A DNA stretch of 44,368 nucleotides from an uncultured Fidelibacterota bacterium (GCA_913009735.1 CAJVYU010000012.1:1-44368); one strand, 5' to 3'; shown: positions 27,033 to 36,636, numbered from the stretch's first letter. Made by a program: numbers and translations. Notes: generated by a model not told the origin, from the sequence alone.

Positions 27033-30000
27033 TTTCGTCCATTTACACAACCATTCAGACTACAGTCTCTTAGACGGCGCCCAAACCGTCCAGACGCTGG
27101 TGAATACCGTTGATGATCTGGGGATGGATTCTGTGGCGCTCACAGAACATGGCAATATGTTCAGTGCCGTCCCTTATTATAAGACAGCGAAGAAAAAGGG
27201 TGTTAAACCTATTATCGGATGTGAAATCTACGTGGCTCATGGGAGCCGTTTCGATAAGAAACCGCGGGCTGAAGGAGGTTGGGGTAACAATCATCTCATT
27301 CTTCTCGCACAAAATTTTACCGGTTACCGTAATTTGATGAAATTGGTGACGTTCGGTTATCTGGAAGGGTTTTATTATCGTCCACGGATAGATAAAGAAT
27401 TGCTTAAAGAATACAGCGAAGGATTAATATGTTCTTCCGGATGTTTAAAAGGAGAAGTGCCCGAAAAACTGGTAAACGGAGACTGGGAAGGCGCTAAGTC
27501 CACCGCTTTGGAATATGCGGAAATGTTTCCCGGAAGATACTATTTAGAAATCCAAAATCACGGCATTGATGATGAAGTCCGAAATATTGAACTAATTACC
27601 AAATTGGCGAAAGAACTGGACTTACCGCTTGTTGCCACAAATGATGCTCACTACGCGAAGCACGCTCACTGGGAAGCACATGATATTCATATTTGCCTGG
27701 GGACAGGTAAAGAGAGAGATGATCCGAACCGCCTGCGCTATGCGACGCCTGAATTTTATTTCAAATCGCAAGATGACATGTATAAACTATTTAAAGATTA
27801 TCCTGAAGCGCTGGAAAATACGCGCAAAATAGCAGACAGTATAGACGTGGAATTACCCATGGGAGAATATCATTTACCTTCTTTTCCCATTCCCGAAGAT
27901 GCCTCATCTTTTAGTCCGGATGAATATCTTCAGCGCTTATGTGAAGATGGAGTGCGGAATATTTACGGAGGTATTACCCCGGAACTCCGGGAAAGATTAA
28001 CCCATGAGTTAAAGGTAATCAAGAAAATGGGCTTTGCCGGGTATTTTCTTATTACCAGGGATTTTGTAAAATATGCAAAAGACAATAGTATTCCCGTTGG
28101 TCCCGGTCGCGGTTCTGCCGCAGGCAGTTTAGTGTCTTACGCTCTTGATATAACAACCATAGATCCATTAAAACACGAACTGCTTTTCGAGCGGTTTTTA
28201 AATCCGGAACGAATCAGTCTTCCGGATATTGATATTGATTTTTGTATCGAGCGCCGCGGTGAAGTCATTGATTATATTAAAAAACAATATGGTGAAAATT
28301 CTGTTACCCAGATCATTACATTTGGAAAAATGAAAGCCCGTCAAGCCATTCGGGATGTTGGCCGTGTCCTCGGATTTTCATTTGGTGAAGTGGATAAAAT
28401 TGCGAAAATGATTCCTACGGGCCCTTTTGTAACATTAAAACAGGCATTGGCGCAGAGTCCCGGCCTGCGCGAAGCTGCTGACGGTAAATATAAAGAGCTC
28501 ATTGGTCACGCTTTTACCCTGGAAGGGATGAACCGTCATGCGTCTACTCATGCCGCCGGGGTTGTAATCACCCCGGGAGAGTTGACCGATTATACACCTC
28601 TTTTCAAAACCAATACCGGTGAAATAACATCCCAGTATGATATGAAAGGTTTGGAAGACCTGGGGTTATTGAAAATGGATTTCCTGGGCTTGCGGAACTT
28701 GACCGTCATTGATCATGCATTAAAATTATTGAAAGAAAAAAACGTTAATGTTGATATAAACAAGATTCCCATGGACGACGCAAAAGTGTATAAGTTATTT
28801 GCCAAAGGAATAACCATCGGCGTATTCCAATTTGAATCTTCCGGTATGCGTGAATTTTTAAAAAAGTTGAAACCCACTCAGCTTGAAGACCTGATTGCCA
28901 TGAATGCCCTTTACCGTCCGGGTCCCATGGAAAATATCGACGATTTTATCAAACGAAAACACGGAAAGAAAAAAATTACCTATCTTCATCCCGCAATGGA
29001 ACATATCCTAAAAGAAACATACGGGATTATTGTTTACCAAGAACAGGTTATGCAGATAGTTCACGAGATTGCAGGCTTTTCACTGGCTGAAGCAGATATA
29101 ATGCGCCGGGCCATGGGAAAGAAAATTCGCGAGCTTATGGATGAATTAAAATTAAAATTTATTGATGGTGCTGTCGCAAATAACATCAGCCGTAAAGAAT
29201 CCGAAAAGATTTATGCGCTTATTGAAAAATTTGCTGAATATGGATTTAATAAAAGCCATTCCACTGCCTATGCCTATATTGCCTACCAAACGGCATGGCT
29301 AAAGACTCACTATGCCGCTGAATTCATGGCCGCAAACCTCACCAGTGAAATGTCCAATATCGATCGCGTAGTGATTCTGATTAATGAATGCCGGAAACTC
29401 AAAATTAAAGTCGATGCCCCGGATGTAAATATTTCTGACATCCATTTTAAACCTGTTAATGAAAAAACAATTTCATATGGTTTGAATGCCATCAAGAATG
29501 TTGGAACCAAGGCACTGGAACATATTTTATTAGCTCGAGATAAAGATAAAACATTTGATTCATTGTTCGATTTTACTTCAAGAGTGGATCTGCGGGCTGT
29601 AAATCGTAAAGTATTGGAAAGTCTGATTATGTCCGGTGCCATGGACAGTATGAAAGGTACACGAGCAGAAAAATATGCTTCAATAGATATTGCACTTAAA
29701 TATGGTCAGCAGATTCAGGAGAATCGCCATCGTAATCAGGAGGATTTATTTGCTTCGGCATCCAATGGACAGCATGCTATGGTGCCTGAATTAGTGACGG
29801 CTGAAAATTGGACAGATGCCTTGTCCTTGCAAAGAGAAAAAGAAGTATTAGGTCTTTATTTAACCGGACATCCTTTGCTGAAATTCGCTGAAGATCTGGA
29901 GGAATTCAGCAATTTTGATTTCAGTGAGAATATGGAGGAATTAAAATTAGATAAGGTACGTTTGGGAGGCAGTATTCAGGATTTCAAACTGCACTTTGAC

Positions 30001-30453
30001 CGGAAAAATAACCAAATGGCATTTTTTAAACTGGAATGTCTGGGAGGACAAGCAGAGGTATTAGTTTTCAGCAGTATTTTCGAAAAATACAAGGATTTGT
30101 TGGATCAGGATGAAATTGTATTTGTTAGCGGTAAACCGACGGAGACATCTGATTTTAGTGACTTAAAAATCATTGCTGATGAAATTGTTTCATTGGAAAA
30201 AGCAAGAGATTATTTTTCGAAGCAAGTTAACATCCGGATTGAATTTGACCAGATGAAACCGGATGATGTGGATGCAATATTTTCTTTAGCACAACAACAT
30301 CATGGTAATTGTGGATTAATGTTTCATGTGGAAGCAAAAGAAGGAAAAGGACAAAGGATTTTATCACATAACATGAGAGTTTCCTCCAACCGCGAATTTA
30401 TAAAAAAGCTTCGAGAAGTTTATGGTAAAGAAAATGTTTGGGTATCTAATTGA
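27022..30453 (+). CDS. dnaE: DNA polymerase III subunit alpha
   Basis: The replicative polymerase catalytic subunit, 1143 residues. The N-terminal PHP domain (about 1-280) begins FVHLHNHSDYSLLDGA. The palm domain has GPGRGSAAGSLVSYAL and the catalytic aspartates D402 and D404 (LPDIDIDF) and D553 (LLKMDFLGLRN). ALYRPGPMENIDDFI and YQEQVMQI mark the fingers. A helix-hairpin-helix/beta-binding region and an OB fold (about 965-1050, VRLGGSIQDFKL) follow. There is no intein and no proofreading exonuclease insertion, so it is the DnaE1-type. The ATG at 27022 lies inside the end of the prenyltransferase gene, and its stop overlaps dtd. Confidence 0.98.
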   Translation: MSVDFVHLHNHSDYSLLDGAQTVQTLVNTVDDLGMDSVALTEHGNMFSAVPYYKTAKKKGVKPIIGCEIYVAHGSRFDKKPRAEGGWGNNHLILLAQNFTGYRNLMKLVTFGYLEGFYYRPRIDKELLKEYSEGLICSSGCLKGEVPEKLVNGDWEGAKSTALEYAEMFPGRYYLEIQNHGIDDEVRNIELITKLAKELDLPLVATNDAHYAKHAHWEAHDIHICLGTGKERDDPNRLRYATPEFYFKSQDDMYKLFKDYPEALENTRKIADSIDVELPMGEYHLPSFPIPEDASSFSPDEYLQRLCEDGVRNIYGGITPELRERLTHELKVIKKMGFAGYFLITRDFVKYAKDNSIPVGPGRGSAAGSLVSYALDITTIDPLKHELLFERFLNPERISLPDIDIDFCIERRGEVIDYIKKQYGENSVTQIITFGKMKARQAIRDVGRVLGFSFGEVDKIAKMIPTGPFVTLKQALAQSPGLREAADGKYKELIGHAFTLEGMNRHASTHAAGVVITPGELTDYTPLFKTNTGEITSQYDMKGLEDLGLLKMDFLGLRNLTVIDHALKLLKEKNVNVDINKIPMDDAKVYKLFAKGITIGVFQFESSGMREFLKKLKPTQLEDLIAMNALYRPGPMENIDDFIKRKHGKKKITYLHPAMEHILKETYGIIVYQEQVMQIVHEIAGFSLAEADIMRRAMGKKIRELMDELKLKFIDGAVANNISRKESEKIYALIEKFAEYGFNKSHSTAYAYIAYQTAWLKTHYAAEFMAANLTSEMSNIDRVVILINECRKLKIKVDAPDVNISDIHFKPVNEKTISYGLNAIKNVGTKALEHILLARDKDKTFDSLFDFTSRVDLRAVNRKVLESLIMSGAMDSMKGTRAEKYASIDIALKYGQQIQENRHRNQEDLFASASNGQHAMVPELVTAENWTDALSLQREKEVLGLYLTGHPLLKFAEDLEEFSNFDFSENMEELKLDKVRLGGSIQDFKLHFDRKNNQMAFFKLECLGGQAEVLVFSSIFEKYKDLLDQDEIVFVSGKPTETSDFSDLKIIADEIVSLEKARDYFSKQVNIRIEFDQMKPDDVDAIFSLAQQHHGNCGLMFHVEAKEGKGQRILSHNMRVSSNREFIKKLREVYGKENVWVSN

Positions 30454-30893
30454 TTGCTGTTCTGCAACGAGTCACTGCCGGCGCTGTAACTGTTGCAAAT
30501 AAAACCATTGGACAGATAGAGGAAGGTCTTGTTATCCTGCTGGGCGTTGTGAATGATGATAATGAAGGGGATAGCCAATTTCTTGCCGATAAAATTTCCG
30601 TGCTTCGTATTTTTAATGATGAAAATGATAAAATGAACCTATCTATTAAAGATGTAAATGGATCCGCATTGGTGATAAGCCAGTTTACGTTGTGTGCGGA
30701 TACCCGTAAAGGCCGCCAGCCAAGTTTTATTAATGCTGCCCCACCGGATAAAGGCAAGACCCTTTACGAAGATTTTATGACGAGGTTGGGATCCAAAGGT
30801 ATTCCTATTCAATCTGGAGAATTTGGAGCCATGATGAAAGTAAAGATTGAGAATGATGGGCCGGTGACCATCATACTGGATAGCAAAAAATAA
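30450..30893 (+). CDS. dtd: D-aminoacyl-tRNA deacylase
   Basis: DTD hydrolyses D-amino acids (and glycine) mischarged onto tRNA. It has 147 residues with the active-site SQFTLCAD (77-84, T80) and the Gly-cisPro motif GPVT (137-140). The start is a TTG at 30450 overlapping the dnaE stop in a TTGA junction; the peptide MIAVLQRVTAGAV fits the family start (xxAVxQRVxxA). NAAPPDKG and FGAMMKVKIENDGP are also characteristic. Confidence 0.96.
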   Translation: MIAVLQRVTAGAVTVANKTIGQIEEGLVILLGVVNDDNEGDSQFLADKISVLRIFNDENDKMNLSIKDVNGSALVISQFTLCADTRKGRQPSFINAAPPDKGKTLYEDFMTRLGSKGIPIQSGEFGAMMKVKIENDGPVTIILDSKK

Positions 30894-30939
30894 AGTGAAA
30901 GTGTAATATCGAAACTGATAATTAGATTTTGGAATATAC

Positions 30940-31019
30940 ATTTTCAATAATTAAGATTATCAAAGTCTCCTGACTTTGATTTGGAGGTCAGGAGACCTCC
31001 AAAATTCTTTATTGAAAAT
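30940..31019. repeat. Nested inverted repeat: two hairpins inside an 11-base outer repeat
   Basis: The outer arms ATTTTCAATAA (30940-30950) and TTATTGAAAAT (31009-31019) are perfect inverted copies. Inside are two hairpins: CAAAGTC-TCCT-GACTTTG (30961-30978) and GGAGGTC-AGGA-GACCTCC (30983-31000). GTCTCCTGAC of the first is the exact reverse complement of GTCAGGAGAC of the second, so the loops can pair with each other. It could be a small mobile element, an RNA structure in the leader of the downstream gene, or part of a bidirectional terminator. Confidence 0.7.
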
Positions 31020-31092
31020 ATCAAATGTAATTTGGGCTGAATCCAACGAACAGAGAGTTGTAATTTCCAACTTATTATAGGTATTGTAAAAT

Positions 31093-31497
31093 ATGAAACG
31101 AAAAATCAGAATTCTCATGGCAAAGCCCGGATTGGATGGCCACGACCGGGGGATTAAAATTTTAGCGTCGGCCTATCGCGACGCCGGGATGGAAGTCATT
31201 TATCTTGGACTACGACAAACACCTGAAATGATTGTTTCTGCTTCTTTGCAGGAAGATGTGGATGTCATTGCTTTATCCAGCCTCAACAATGCCCATATGA
31301 CCATTTTTACCAGAGTCATAGAACTGATGAACGAAAAAGGATTGAACGATGTCCTTCTTACCGGTGGCGGGATTATTCCTAAAAAAGATATGGAGACATT
31401 GGCTGAAATTGGCGTCGGTAAATTGTTTGGGCCCGGAACGCCCGTTCAGGAAACCATCGATTATATTACAGACTGGGTACAATCCAACCGCCGCTGA
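31093..31497 (+). CDS. B12-binding subunit, methylmalonyl-CoA mutase small-domain type
   Basis: A 134-residue stand-alone cobalamin-binding domain. The DxHxxG signature is DGHDRG (15-20), with H17 as the lower axial ligand of cobalamin, and the start [15 protein letters not shown] is typical of acyl-CoA mutase small subunits. [11 protein letters not shown] and [11 protein letters not shown] complete the base-off binding fold. It should work with a large catalytic mutase subunit that converts methylmalonyl-CoA and succinyl-CoA, but that subunit is not in this window. The family also has relatives in other acyl-CoA mutases. No cobalamin riboswitch was seen upstream. Confidence 0.9.
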   Translation: MKRKIRILMAKPGLDGHDRGIKILASAYRDAGMEVIYLGLRQTPEMIVSASLQEDVDVIALSSLNNAHMTIFTRVIELMNEKGLNDVLLTGGGIIPKKDMETLAEIGVGKLFGPGTPVQETIDYITDWVQSNRR

Positions 31498-31500
31498 TCC

Positions 31501-32136
31501 ATGGACCTGAATAGTCGCACGGCCCTGGAACTCCATTTTGCTGAACAGTTTGACACAGTGTTGTTTCCTGTTTTAGCCAATCATTATTTAATCAGCGGTG
31601 ACATAGCAAGAACAATCAAAGTATGTGAAATAGGGTTAGGATACCATCCGGAAAATGCCGATGGTTTATTTATTTTAGGGAAAGCTCAACAAGCTTTGGG
31701 AGATTATATCAACGCTGAAAAATCGCTGAAATCAGCGTTAACAAATGGCACAGTTCATCTACAGGCAGCCTTGGCATTGGTTAATGTTCAAATTGAATTA
31801 AAACGGGCTGAAACATCTGTTTTAAAAACATGGGAATTGATTGCAGAATGGGATCCTGGAAACGAAAAAGCAAAAGCAGAAAGAGCTAGCGACACTTCAA
31901 AAAAAACAGACACAAAATCAAAAAGAAAAAGTGTTAAAACAAAAGCGCTTAAAAGAGAAATAGATAATATAGATATCAGCCCCCGCTTGGCCACATTTAC
32001 AATGGTTGCAGTGTTACGAAATCAAGGTTTGCATTTTCAGGCGCTTCAGGTGCTGGACATATTAGAAGAGAAAGGGGAAGATAATCAACGCATAGCTACA
32101 GAACGAAAAAGCATTCAGGAATCAATGGAAATCTAA
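31501..32136 (+). CDS. TPR-repeat protein of unknown function
   Basis: A 211-residue protein with two to three tetratricopeptide-like repeats in the first 110 residues (LANHYLISGDIARTIKVCEI and FILGKAQQALGDYINAEKSL). A basic low-complexity linker follows (about 124-155, SKKTDTKSKRKSVKTK). A final helical repeat has VAVLRNQGLHFQALQVLDIL. There is no signal peptide or membrane segment, so it is probably a cytoplasmic scaffold. It starts 3 bases after the B12-binding gene and ends 1 base before the peptidase, so the three are likely co-transcribed. Confidence 0.8.
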   Translation: MDLNSRTALELHFAEQFDTVLFPVLANHYLISGDIARTIKVCEIGLGYHPENADGLFILGKAQQALGDYINAEKSLKSALTNGTVHLQAALALVNVQIELKRAETSVLKTWELIAEWDPGNEKAKAERASDTSKKTDTKSKRKSVKTKALKREIDNIDISPRLATFTMVAVLRNQGLHFQALQVLDILEEKGEDNQRIATERKSIQESMEI

Positions 32137-32137
32137 A

Positions 32138-33220
32138 ATGAGCGAAAATAATTTTTTAAACAGACAAGATCGGTTGAAGCAGCAATTGGGGAAATTGGAA
32201 CTGGATGGAATTTTACTGACTAATCTCACCAGCATTCGTTACGTATGTGGATTTACCGGTTCCACAGCATCGTGTCTGATAACAAACGAAGGATCTTTTT
32301 TTATTTCAGATGGGCGCTATGATTTGCAAGCGAATGAACAGGTTAAAGGTATGGAATGCTTAATAGATTTTGGAACACATGTATCTATTATTGAAAAGAA
32401 TAATTTGATCAGAAACGGAATGAAACTGGCTTTTGAATCTGATCATGTCAGTGTCAGTCAGTACAAAAAAATAACCAGCGTTTTTCCAGATGTTATATGG
32501 GAATCAACCTCAATGCTTTTGGAGAATCTTCAGGCAGTGAAAGACCAGTCAGAATTGGATGCCATTCGCACTGCCGTGGAAATAACGGATGTTATTTATG
32601 ATGAAATTCTTCCGATGCTTAAACCCGGGACAACGGAAAAAGAAATTGCAAATCATTTAGTGATGCGCTATCGCCAGGAGAGTGATGGGGAAGCGTATGA
32701 ACCCATCGTAGCCGGAGGTCCAAATGGGGCTTTGCCACATGCCGTCCCCGGCAACCGTCCTTTTGAAAAAGGCGATTTTATCGTCATCGATGCTGCTGCA
32801 AAATATGCAGGTTATTATGCGGATATGACACGGACTCCTCTCGTGGGAGATGCCACTGAAAAGCATCGGGAAATATATGGAATTGTTAAAAATGCCCAGC
32901 AAGCCGGTTGCGATACAGCAAAAGCCGGTGTGTCTTGCAAAGAGGTGGATAAAGTAACCCGCGACTTCATTGCCGAACAAGGTTACGGGGAATATTACAA
33001 TCACGGTACGGGTCACGGCCTGGGGCTCGATGTACACACCGAACCGCGCTTAAGCCAATTGAGCAAATCAATCTTGGAAGTGAATAATGTTGTTACTATT
33101 GAGCCCGGAATCTATATACCCGGTTGGGGAGGCGTTCGCATTGAAGATGATGTTGTCATAAAAGAGGTGGGCTGTGAGATTATGAACAGAACCACCAAAG
33201 AACTGGTTGTGCTTGATTAA
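32138..33220 (+). CDS. Xaa-Pro aminopeptidase/dipeptidase (M24 family)
   Basis: A pita-bread-fold metallopeptidase of 360 residues that removes residues next to proline. The N-terminal creatinase-like domain covers about 1-130. The five metal ligands are present: D218 (FIVIDAAAKY), D229 (YYADMTRT), H293 (GTGHGLGLDVH), E322 (VTIEPGIYIP) and E336 (VRIEDDVV). It is a housekeeping cytoplasmic enzyme of the PepP/PepQ type; I cannot separate these two by sequence. It ends the plus-strand run, and a MITE-like element follows. Confidence 0.94.
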   Translation: MSENNFLNRQDRLKQQLGKLELDGILLTNLTSIRYVCGFTGSTASCLITNEGSFFISDGRYDLQANEQVKGMECLIDFGTHVSIIEKNNLIRNGMKLAFESDHVSVSQYKKITSVFPDVIWESTSMLLENLQAVKDQSELDAIRTAVEITDVIYDEILPMLKPGTTEKEIANHLVMRYRQESDGEAYEPIVAGGPNGALPHAVPGNRPFEKGDFIVIDAAAKYAGYYADMTRTPLVGDATEKHREIYGIVKNAQQAGCDTAKAGVSCKEVDKVTRDFIAEQGYGEYYNHGTGHGLGLDVHTEPRLSQLSKSILEVNNVVTIEPGIYIPGWGGVRIEDDVVIKEVGCEIMNRTTKELVVLD

Positions 33221-33221
33221 C

Positions 33222-33388
33222 CTAGTGTCGTGTCAACCATGTATTGGCGTAACCAAGTCTGGTTATTTTAGCCGATAACTTTGTTGAATATCTTAACCAT
33301 AGCTACCGGCTATGCTGAAAATATTCGCCTTGTTATCGATAAAAATTCCTGCGACTTTTTACACACGACATACTTGACACAACACTAG
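33222..33388. mobile_element. MITE-like 167-base element with terminal inverted repeats
   Basis: The ends CTAGTGTCGTGTCAA (33222-33236) and TTGACACAACACTAG (33374-33388) are inverted copies with one mismatch, and CTAG at both ends could be a target duplication. Internally CGATAAC/GTTATCG, GAATAT/ATATTC and CATAGC/GCTATG pair so that the whole element can fold into a long hairpin. It has no open reading frame of note. A further partial end copy (CTAGCGCCGTGTCAAA, 33385-33400) abuts the right side. Confidence 0.75.
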
Positions 33389-33457
33389 CGCCGTGTCAAA
33401 TTTCTCCCGGAAAAATGGCAACATAAGGACTTGTTATGATCCAATTTCTAATAATAT

Positions 33458-34192
33458 CTATTTTCTTAGGGATGCTTTTGAAAAAACCGTTTGAGGAATT
33501 TCCACATCAAATTCAATTTCATCAATTATAAATTCAGTCCCGCTTCCTTCCGATAAGACATCCTTAAAAATCATTTTTTTGGGAATCCAGCGACCTGCTA
33601 ATTGCATCACTTCTTCAGTAAGGGTTGTTTTTAACAATTTACCACTTTTCGCAAATCGCTCTTCCTTTATGACAACCATTCTTATTTTATCCACATACAA
33701 CTTACGCTTTTGGTAAGCGAGATTAGATTCAACAGCGGATAACTCCAGCACGTAACAATCCCGTCCGCTTATTATTTCTTCTCCGGTAACCGTAGCCTTG
33801 TATGCCTCTATAAGCTTATTGTTTTCCATCATATCTTCGTAGGATAAATCCGAACCCATAAGTGATTGTCTTAACATATGTCCTGCAATTTTTATCGTCC
33901 GGTCAGCCTGCGGAGAGTACGTCCATAGATTATCTCCCAGTTTTAACATCTTCACTCCTTTTTGCCTTGCAGGCGATAAATACTCGGTGAATGATTGATC
34001 TTCACTATTCATCCATGTTTTTGATGTAATAGTGCGCGTCCCTCTCTTTCCGTTAATTTTCATCGTTGAAACAACAATACTTGTTTTTGACCAACGGTTT
34101 TTATCTAATTGTCTTAAAATTTCATCTCCGGTAATATTCTGCCCAAAAAGAATGATAGGGAGAACGATAGCATAAATAATTATTTTCATCAT
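33458..34192 (-). CDS. LolA-like outer-membrane lipoprotein-sorting protein
   Basis: A 244-residue protein with a short signal peptide (MMKIIIYAIVLPIILFGQ). It has the LolA-like single beta-sheet fold found next to FtsX-type permeases: EILRQLDKNRWSKTSIVVST, LSPARQKGVKMLKLGDNLW, then TYSPQADRTIKIAG and LMGSDLSYEDMM (family core). YVLELSAVESNLAYQKRKLYVDKI follows. It is likely a periplasmic or outer-membrane-facing carrier working with the upstream exporter. It is the last gene of the TetR-led operon, its ATG overlapping the permease stop by 4 bases. Confidence 0.85.
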   Translation of the reverse strand: MMKIIIYAIVLPIILFGQNITGDEILRQLDKNRWSKTSIVVSTMKINGKRGTRTITSKTWMNSEDQSFTEYLSPARQKGVKMLKLGDNLWTYSPQADRTIKIAGHMLRQSLMGSDLSYEDMMENNKLIEAYKATVTGEEIISGRDCYVLELSAVESNLAYQKRKLYVDKIRMVVIKEERFAKSGKLLKTTLTEEVMQLAGRWIPKKMIFKDVLSEGSGTEFIIDEIEFDVEIPQTVFSKASLRK

Positions 34193-35463
34193 GCTTCCAG
34201 CTCCTTGAATAACTCAGCGGTTTGACGTTTAAAAATTCCTATCCCTGCGAACATTGTCCCTATGATGGTTGCCAAGAGTCCGGGAAAAAAACCAATATAA
34301 TAGGTTTCGGTCGTGACGGATGCCCGGAAGACGACCGGAGTCATCATGGTCACATTTTTCATCAAGGAACTTAAATCCAGTCCTTTGATCTGTAAATAAT
34401 AACCGGCGCTCAAACCCAATGCTGTCCCAATAACCGATCCTACGATTCCAATGAAAATGGATTCATAAATCATTGAACGGTAAATGTGCCCTTTCCGTTC
34501 TCCAATAGCCAATCTGATTCCAATTTCGCCGTATCGTCTCAAGGCCCCTAATAAGCCTGCATTCCATAGTACGATTGACATGATTATGACAAAGATGGAT
34601 ATAATAATTCCGGAAAAACTGGATGCATAATCCAGGTACTCTCCCAGATTACCCACTTCTTTCAAAGTTCCCATAACCGGGGTAAAATCATTGTCTATAT
34701 TTTGATAAGTAGAATTAAAATTTTCCACAATATTTTGAGCTCTTAAGTCATCATAAATCCTATGCTTAAAATAACCCAATATTTCACCGGCTGCATCGGT
34801 CATATTCAGCGCTTCCTGAACATCGGTTATATCGGCAATGAGCGCGCCCCGGTCCATTGCAGCTACACCAAAATTAACCGTTCCTACGATATGGAAATTG
34901 TACATGGTCATATTTCCATACATCGTTGAGCTTAATAAAGTACCTTCTGTGCCTATTTCTGCTTCTAATCGATATGCCAATTCATCGCTGATCAATATTT
35001 CACCGGGCTGTCTTGGCAGGCGACCCCGCACGAGAGATTTTTCGATATTTAAAGTAGCGATCTCCTGGCTTTCCGGCGACAGTAAATCCACCCCCATTCC
35101 CATTACGGGTCCCTGAGAGCGCGTATCGCCATTTTCATCTGGGATATCAAACAAACCCCCAAATTGAATGCGCTTCACCCAGGTCATATCAGGATACGTA
35201 TTTTGCAATTTGGAAATGATTTCATCCACACCAAATAAGGCTAAATCGTTTGGCGACTGATCTGCATTTTCCGCATACGCCCGAGTCATGATTTTAACAT
35301 GACCGGTGGAGAATCTGGCGGAATAATCAACCATGTCTGTAAAAACACCGGTTATCCAAGCATGAAGAAAAACAGTAATCCATACACCAATTGTTACTAT
35401 TATGATGGGAAATAAGCTTCGATGTCTATCACGCATTAACCCCTTAACAAGAAACTTTATCAT
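34189..35463 (-). CDS. ABC transporter permease, FtsX/MacB family (second permease)
   Basis: A 424-residue permease with the type VII ABC layout: one N-terminal membrane helix (about 18-40), a large periplasmic MacB-PCD domain (about 45-270), then three helices (about 277-305, 335-360 and 390-412). GEIGIRLAIGERKGHIYRSM is the coupling segment that contacts the ATPase. Family members use mechanotransmission to move lipoproteins or other envelope substrates. It overlaps both neighbours by 4 bases. Confidence 0.88.
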   Translation of the reverse strand: MIKFLVKGLMRDRHRSLFPIIIVTIGVWITVFLHAWITGVFTDMVDYSARFSTGHVKIMTRAYAENADQSPNDLALFGVDEIISKLQNTYPDMTWVKRIQFGGLFDIPDENGDTRSQGPVMGMGVDLLSPESQEIATLNIEKSLVRGRLPRQPGEILISDELAYRLEAEIGTEGTLLSSTMYGNMTMYNFHIVGTVNFGVAAMDRGALIADITDVQEALNMTDAAGEILGYFKHRIYDDLRAQNIVENFNSTYQNIDNDFTPVMGTLKEVGNLGEYLDYASSFSGIIISIFVIIMSIVLWNAGLLGALRRYGEIGIRLAIGERKGHIYRSMIYESIFIGIVGSVIGTALGLSAGYYLQIKGLDLSSLMKNVTMMTPVVFRASVTTETYYIGFFPGLLATIIGTMFAGIGIFKRQTAELFKELEA

Positions 35464-36635
35464 TGTATTTTTCCTCGAATTGCATCGGTTGGTTTCATTT
35501 TAGATATCCTTCTTGCCGGGATATAGCTTACAATTGTTGTCGTTATCAGAATAAGTAAGGTTGTTCCTAAAACCAATGCCAGGCTGTAAGCGGGATAAAT
35601 AGTATCAGCAATTGTAAAACCGTAATCATCGGTTCCCACCGGCATTGTCCAACCCTTCACAGCTTGTAGTCCCAGCAGGGGAATTCCATACACAGCCCCC
35701 AAAATCGCTGCTAATACTGAGTGCATTGCCCCTTCAACCGTAAATAACCCCACCACTTGTTTCTGAGTCATTCCCAGAGCAATATGAGTCCCGATTTCTT
35801 TTTGCCGGCGGAATATGGACAATACTTGCGTATCGAATATGGCTAGCATAGCCAGCAATAATAGAATTAAATAAAAAATTGAACCGCCAATTGATTTCAT
35901 CTCAATCATTTCACGTATTGCAGTAAGCAGGTAATAATGATCTTTAAATATCCATCCCTTGAACGTTCCCAATGATTCTTTTTCCTGGGATGTCACTAAA
36001 AGGGTAGCTTCGTCCGGCATCTGCATCATGGTTCGCAGTGTCTCAAGAGGTATCCACAAAATGCCATTATCTATTGCCGGAACGTTGGTTTTGAAGATAT
36101 GGACTATTTTTGCTTCGGCGGCATCAAAAGTTCCGTTTTTGTCCCGCCATCTGATAGTGAAATAGTCCCCAACATTTAGGTGATTTGCTTCTGCGGTCCG
36201 TTTTCCAATGCATACCGGTATTTCGTCTATATCAATATTCAAATATGAAGACGGCAGTTCTAATATGGTTTGTTCAGGATTAATACCTTTGAGAAGAACA
36301 TTCTGAATCCGTCCTTGAGGATACATGGTGGCCTGTGCGATCAAAATAGGAGTCACATAACCTAGTTTCTCCTCGTTTAGAATTGCTTGTGAAAGTTCAG
36401 TATGGCTATCTTCAATTGTGAAGGGATCGTAGGGGTCATAATTTTCATGCCAATATTGACCACCGCCGATTTCCCAATTTATTGTGTCCCGCCGTGCTTG
36501 TTTGTCCCATCCGCTTAATAATCCTTTATTCCAAATTATCATGACGAACGACAGAGATAACACAAACACATTTAAGAAAGTTCTTAAGGGGGCACCGGCC
36601 AGATTACGGTAAGCTAATTTCAGCGCTAATTTCAT
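35460..36635 (-). CDS. ABC transporter permease, FtsX/MacB family (first permease)
   Basis: A 391-residue permease with the same topology as the downstream permease: helix 1 (about 14-38), periplasmic domain (about 40-250), and three C-terminal helices. The coupling segment is KEIGTHIALGMTQKQVVGLF. Near the C-terminus, SYIPARRISKMKPTDAIRG matches the family's ParrAsrldPvealR ending. The pairing of two different permeases with one ATPase resembles LolC/LolE with LolD. It starts one base before the ATPase gene ends. Confidence 0.88.
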   Translation of the reverse strand: MKLALKLAYRNLAGAPLRTFLNVFVLSLSFVMIIWNKGLLSGWDKQARRDTINWEIGGGQYWHENYDPYDPFTIEDSHTELSQAILNEEKLGYVTPILIAQATMYPQGRIQNVLLKGINPEQTILELPSSYLNIDIDEIPVCIGKRTAEANHLNVGDYFTIRWRDKNGTFDAAEAKIVHIFKTNVPAIDNGILWIPLETLRTMMQMPDEATLLVTSQEKESLGTFKGWIFKDHYYLLTAIREMIEMKSIGGSIFYLILLLLAMLAIFDTQVLSIFRRQKEIGTHIALGMTQKQVVGLFTVEGAMHSVLAAILGAVYGIPLLGLQAVKGWTMPVGTDDYGFTIADTIYPAYSLALVLGTTLLILITTTIVSYIPARRISKMKPTDAIRGKIQ

Positions 36636-36636
36636 A

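Noticed and set aside
30894..31092. Cobalamin riboswitch ahead of the B12-binding gene
   Set aside because: I could not find a B12-box-like sequence; only the nested inverted repeat is present.
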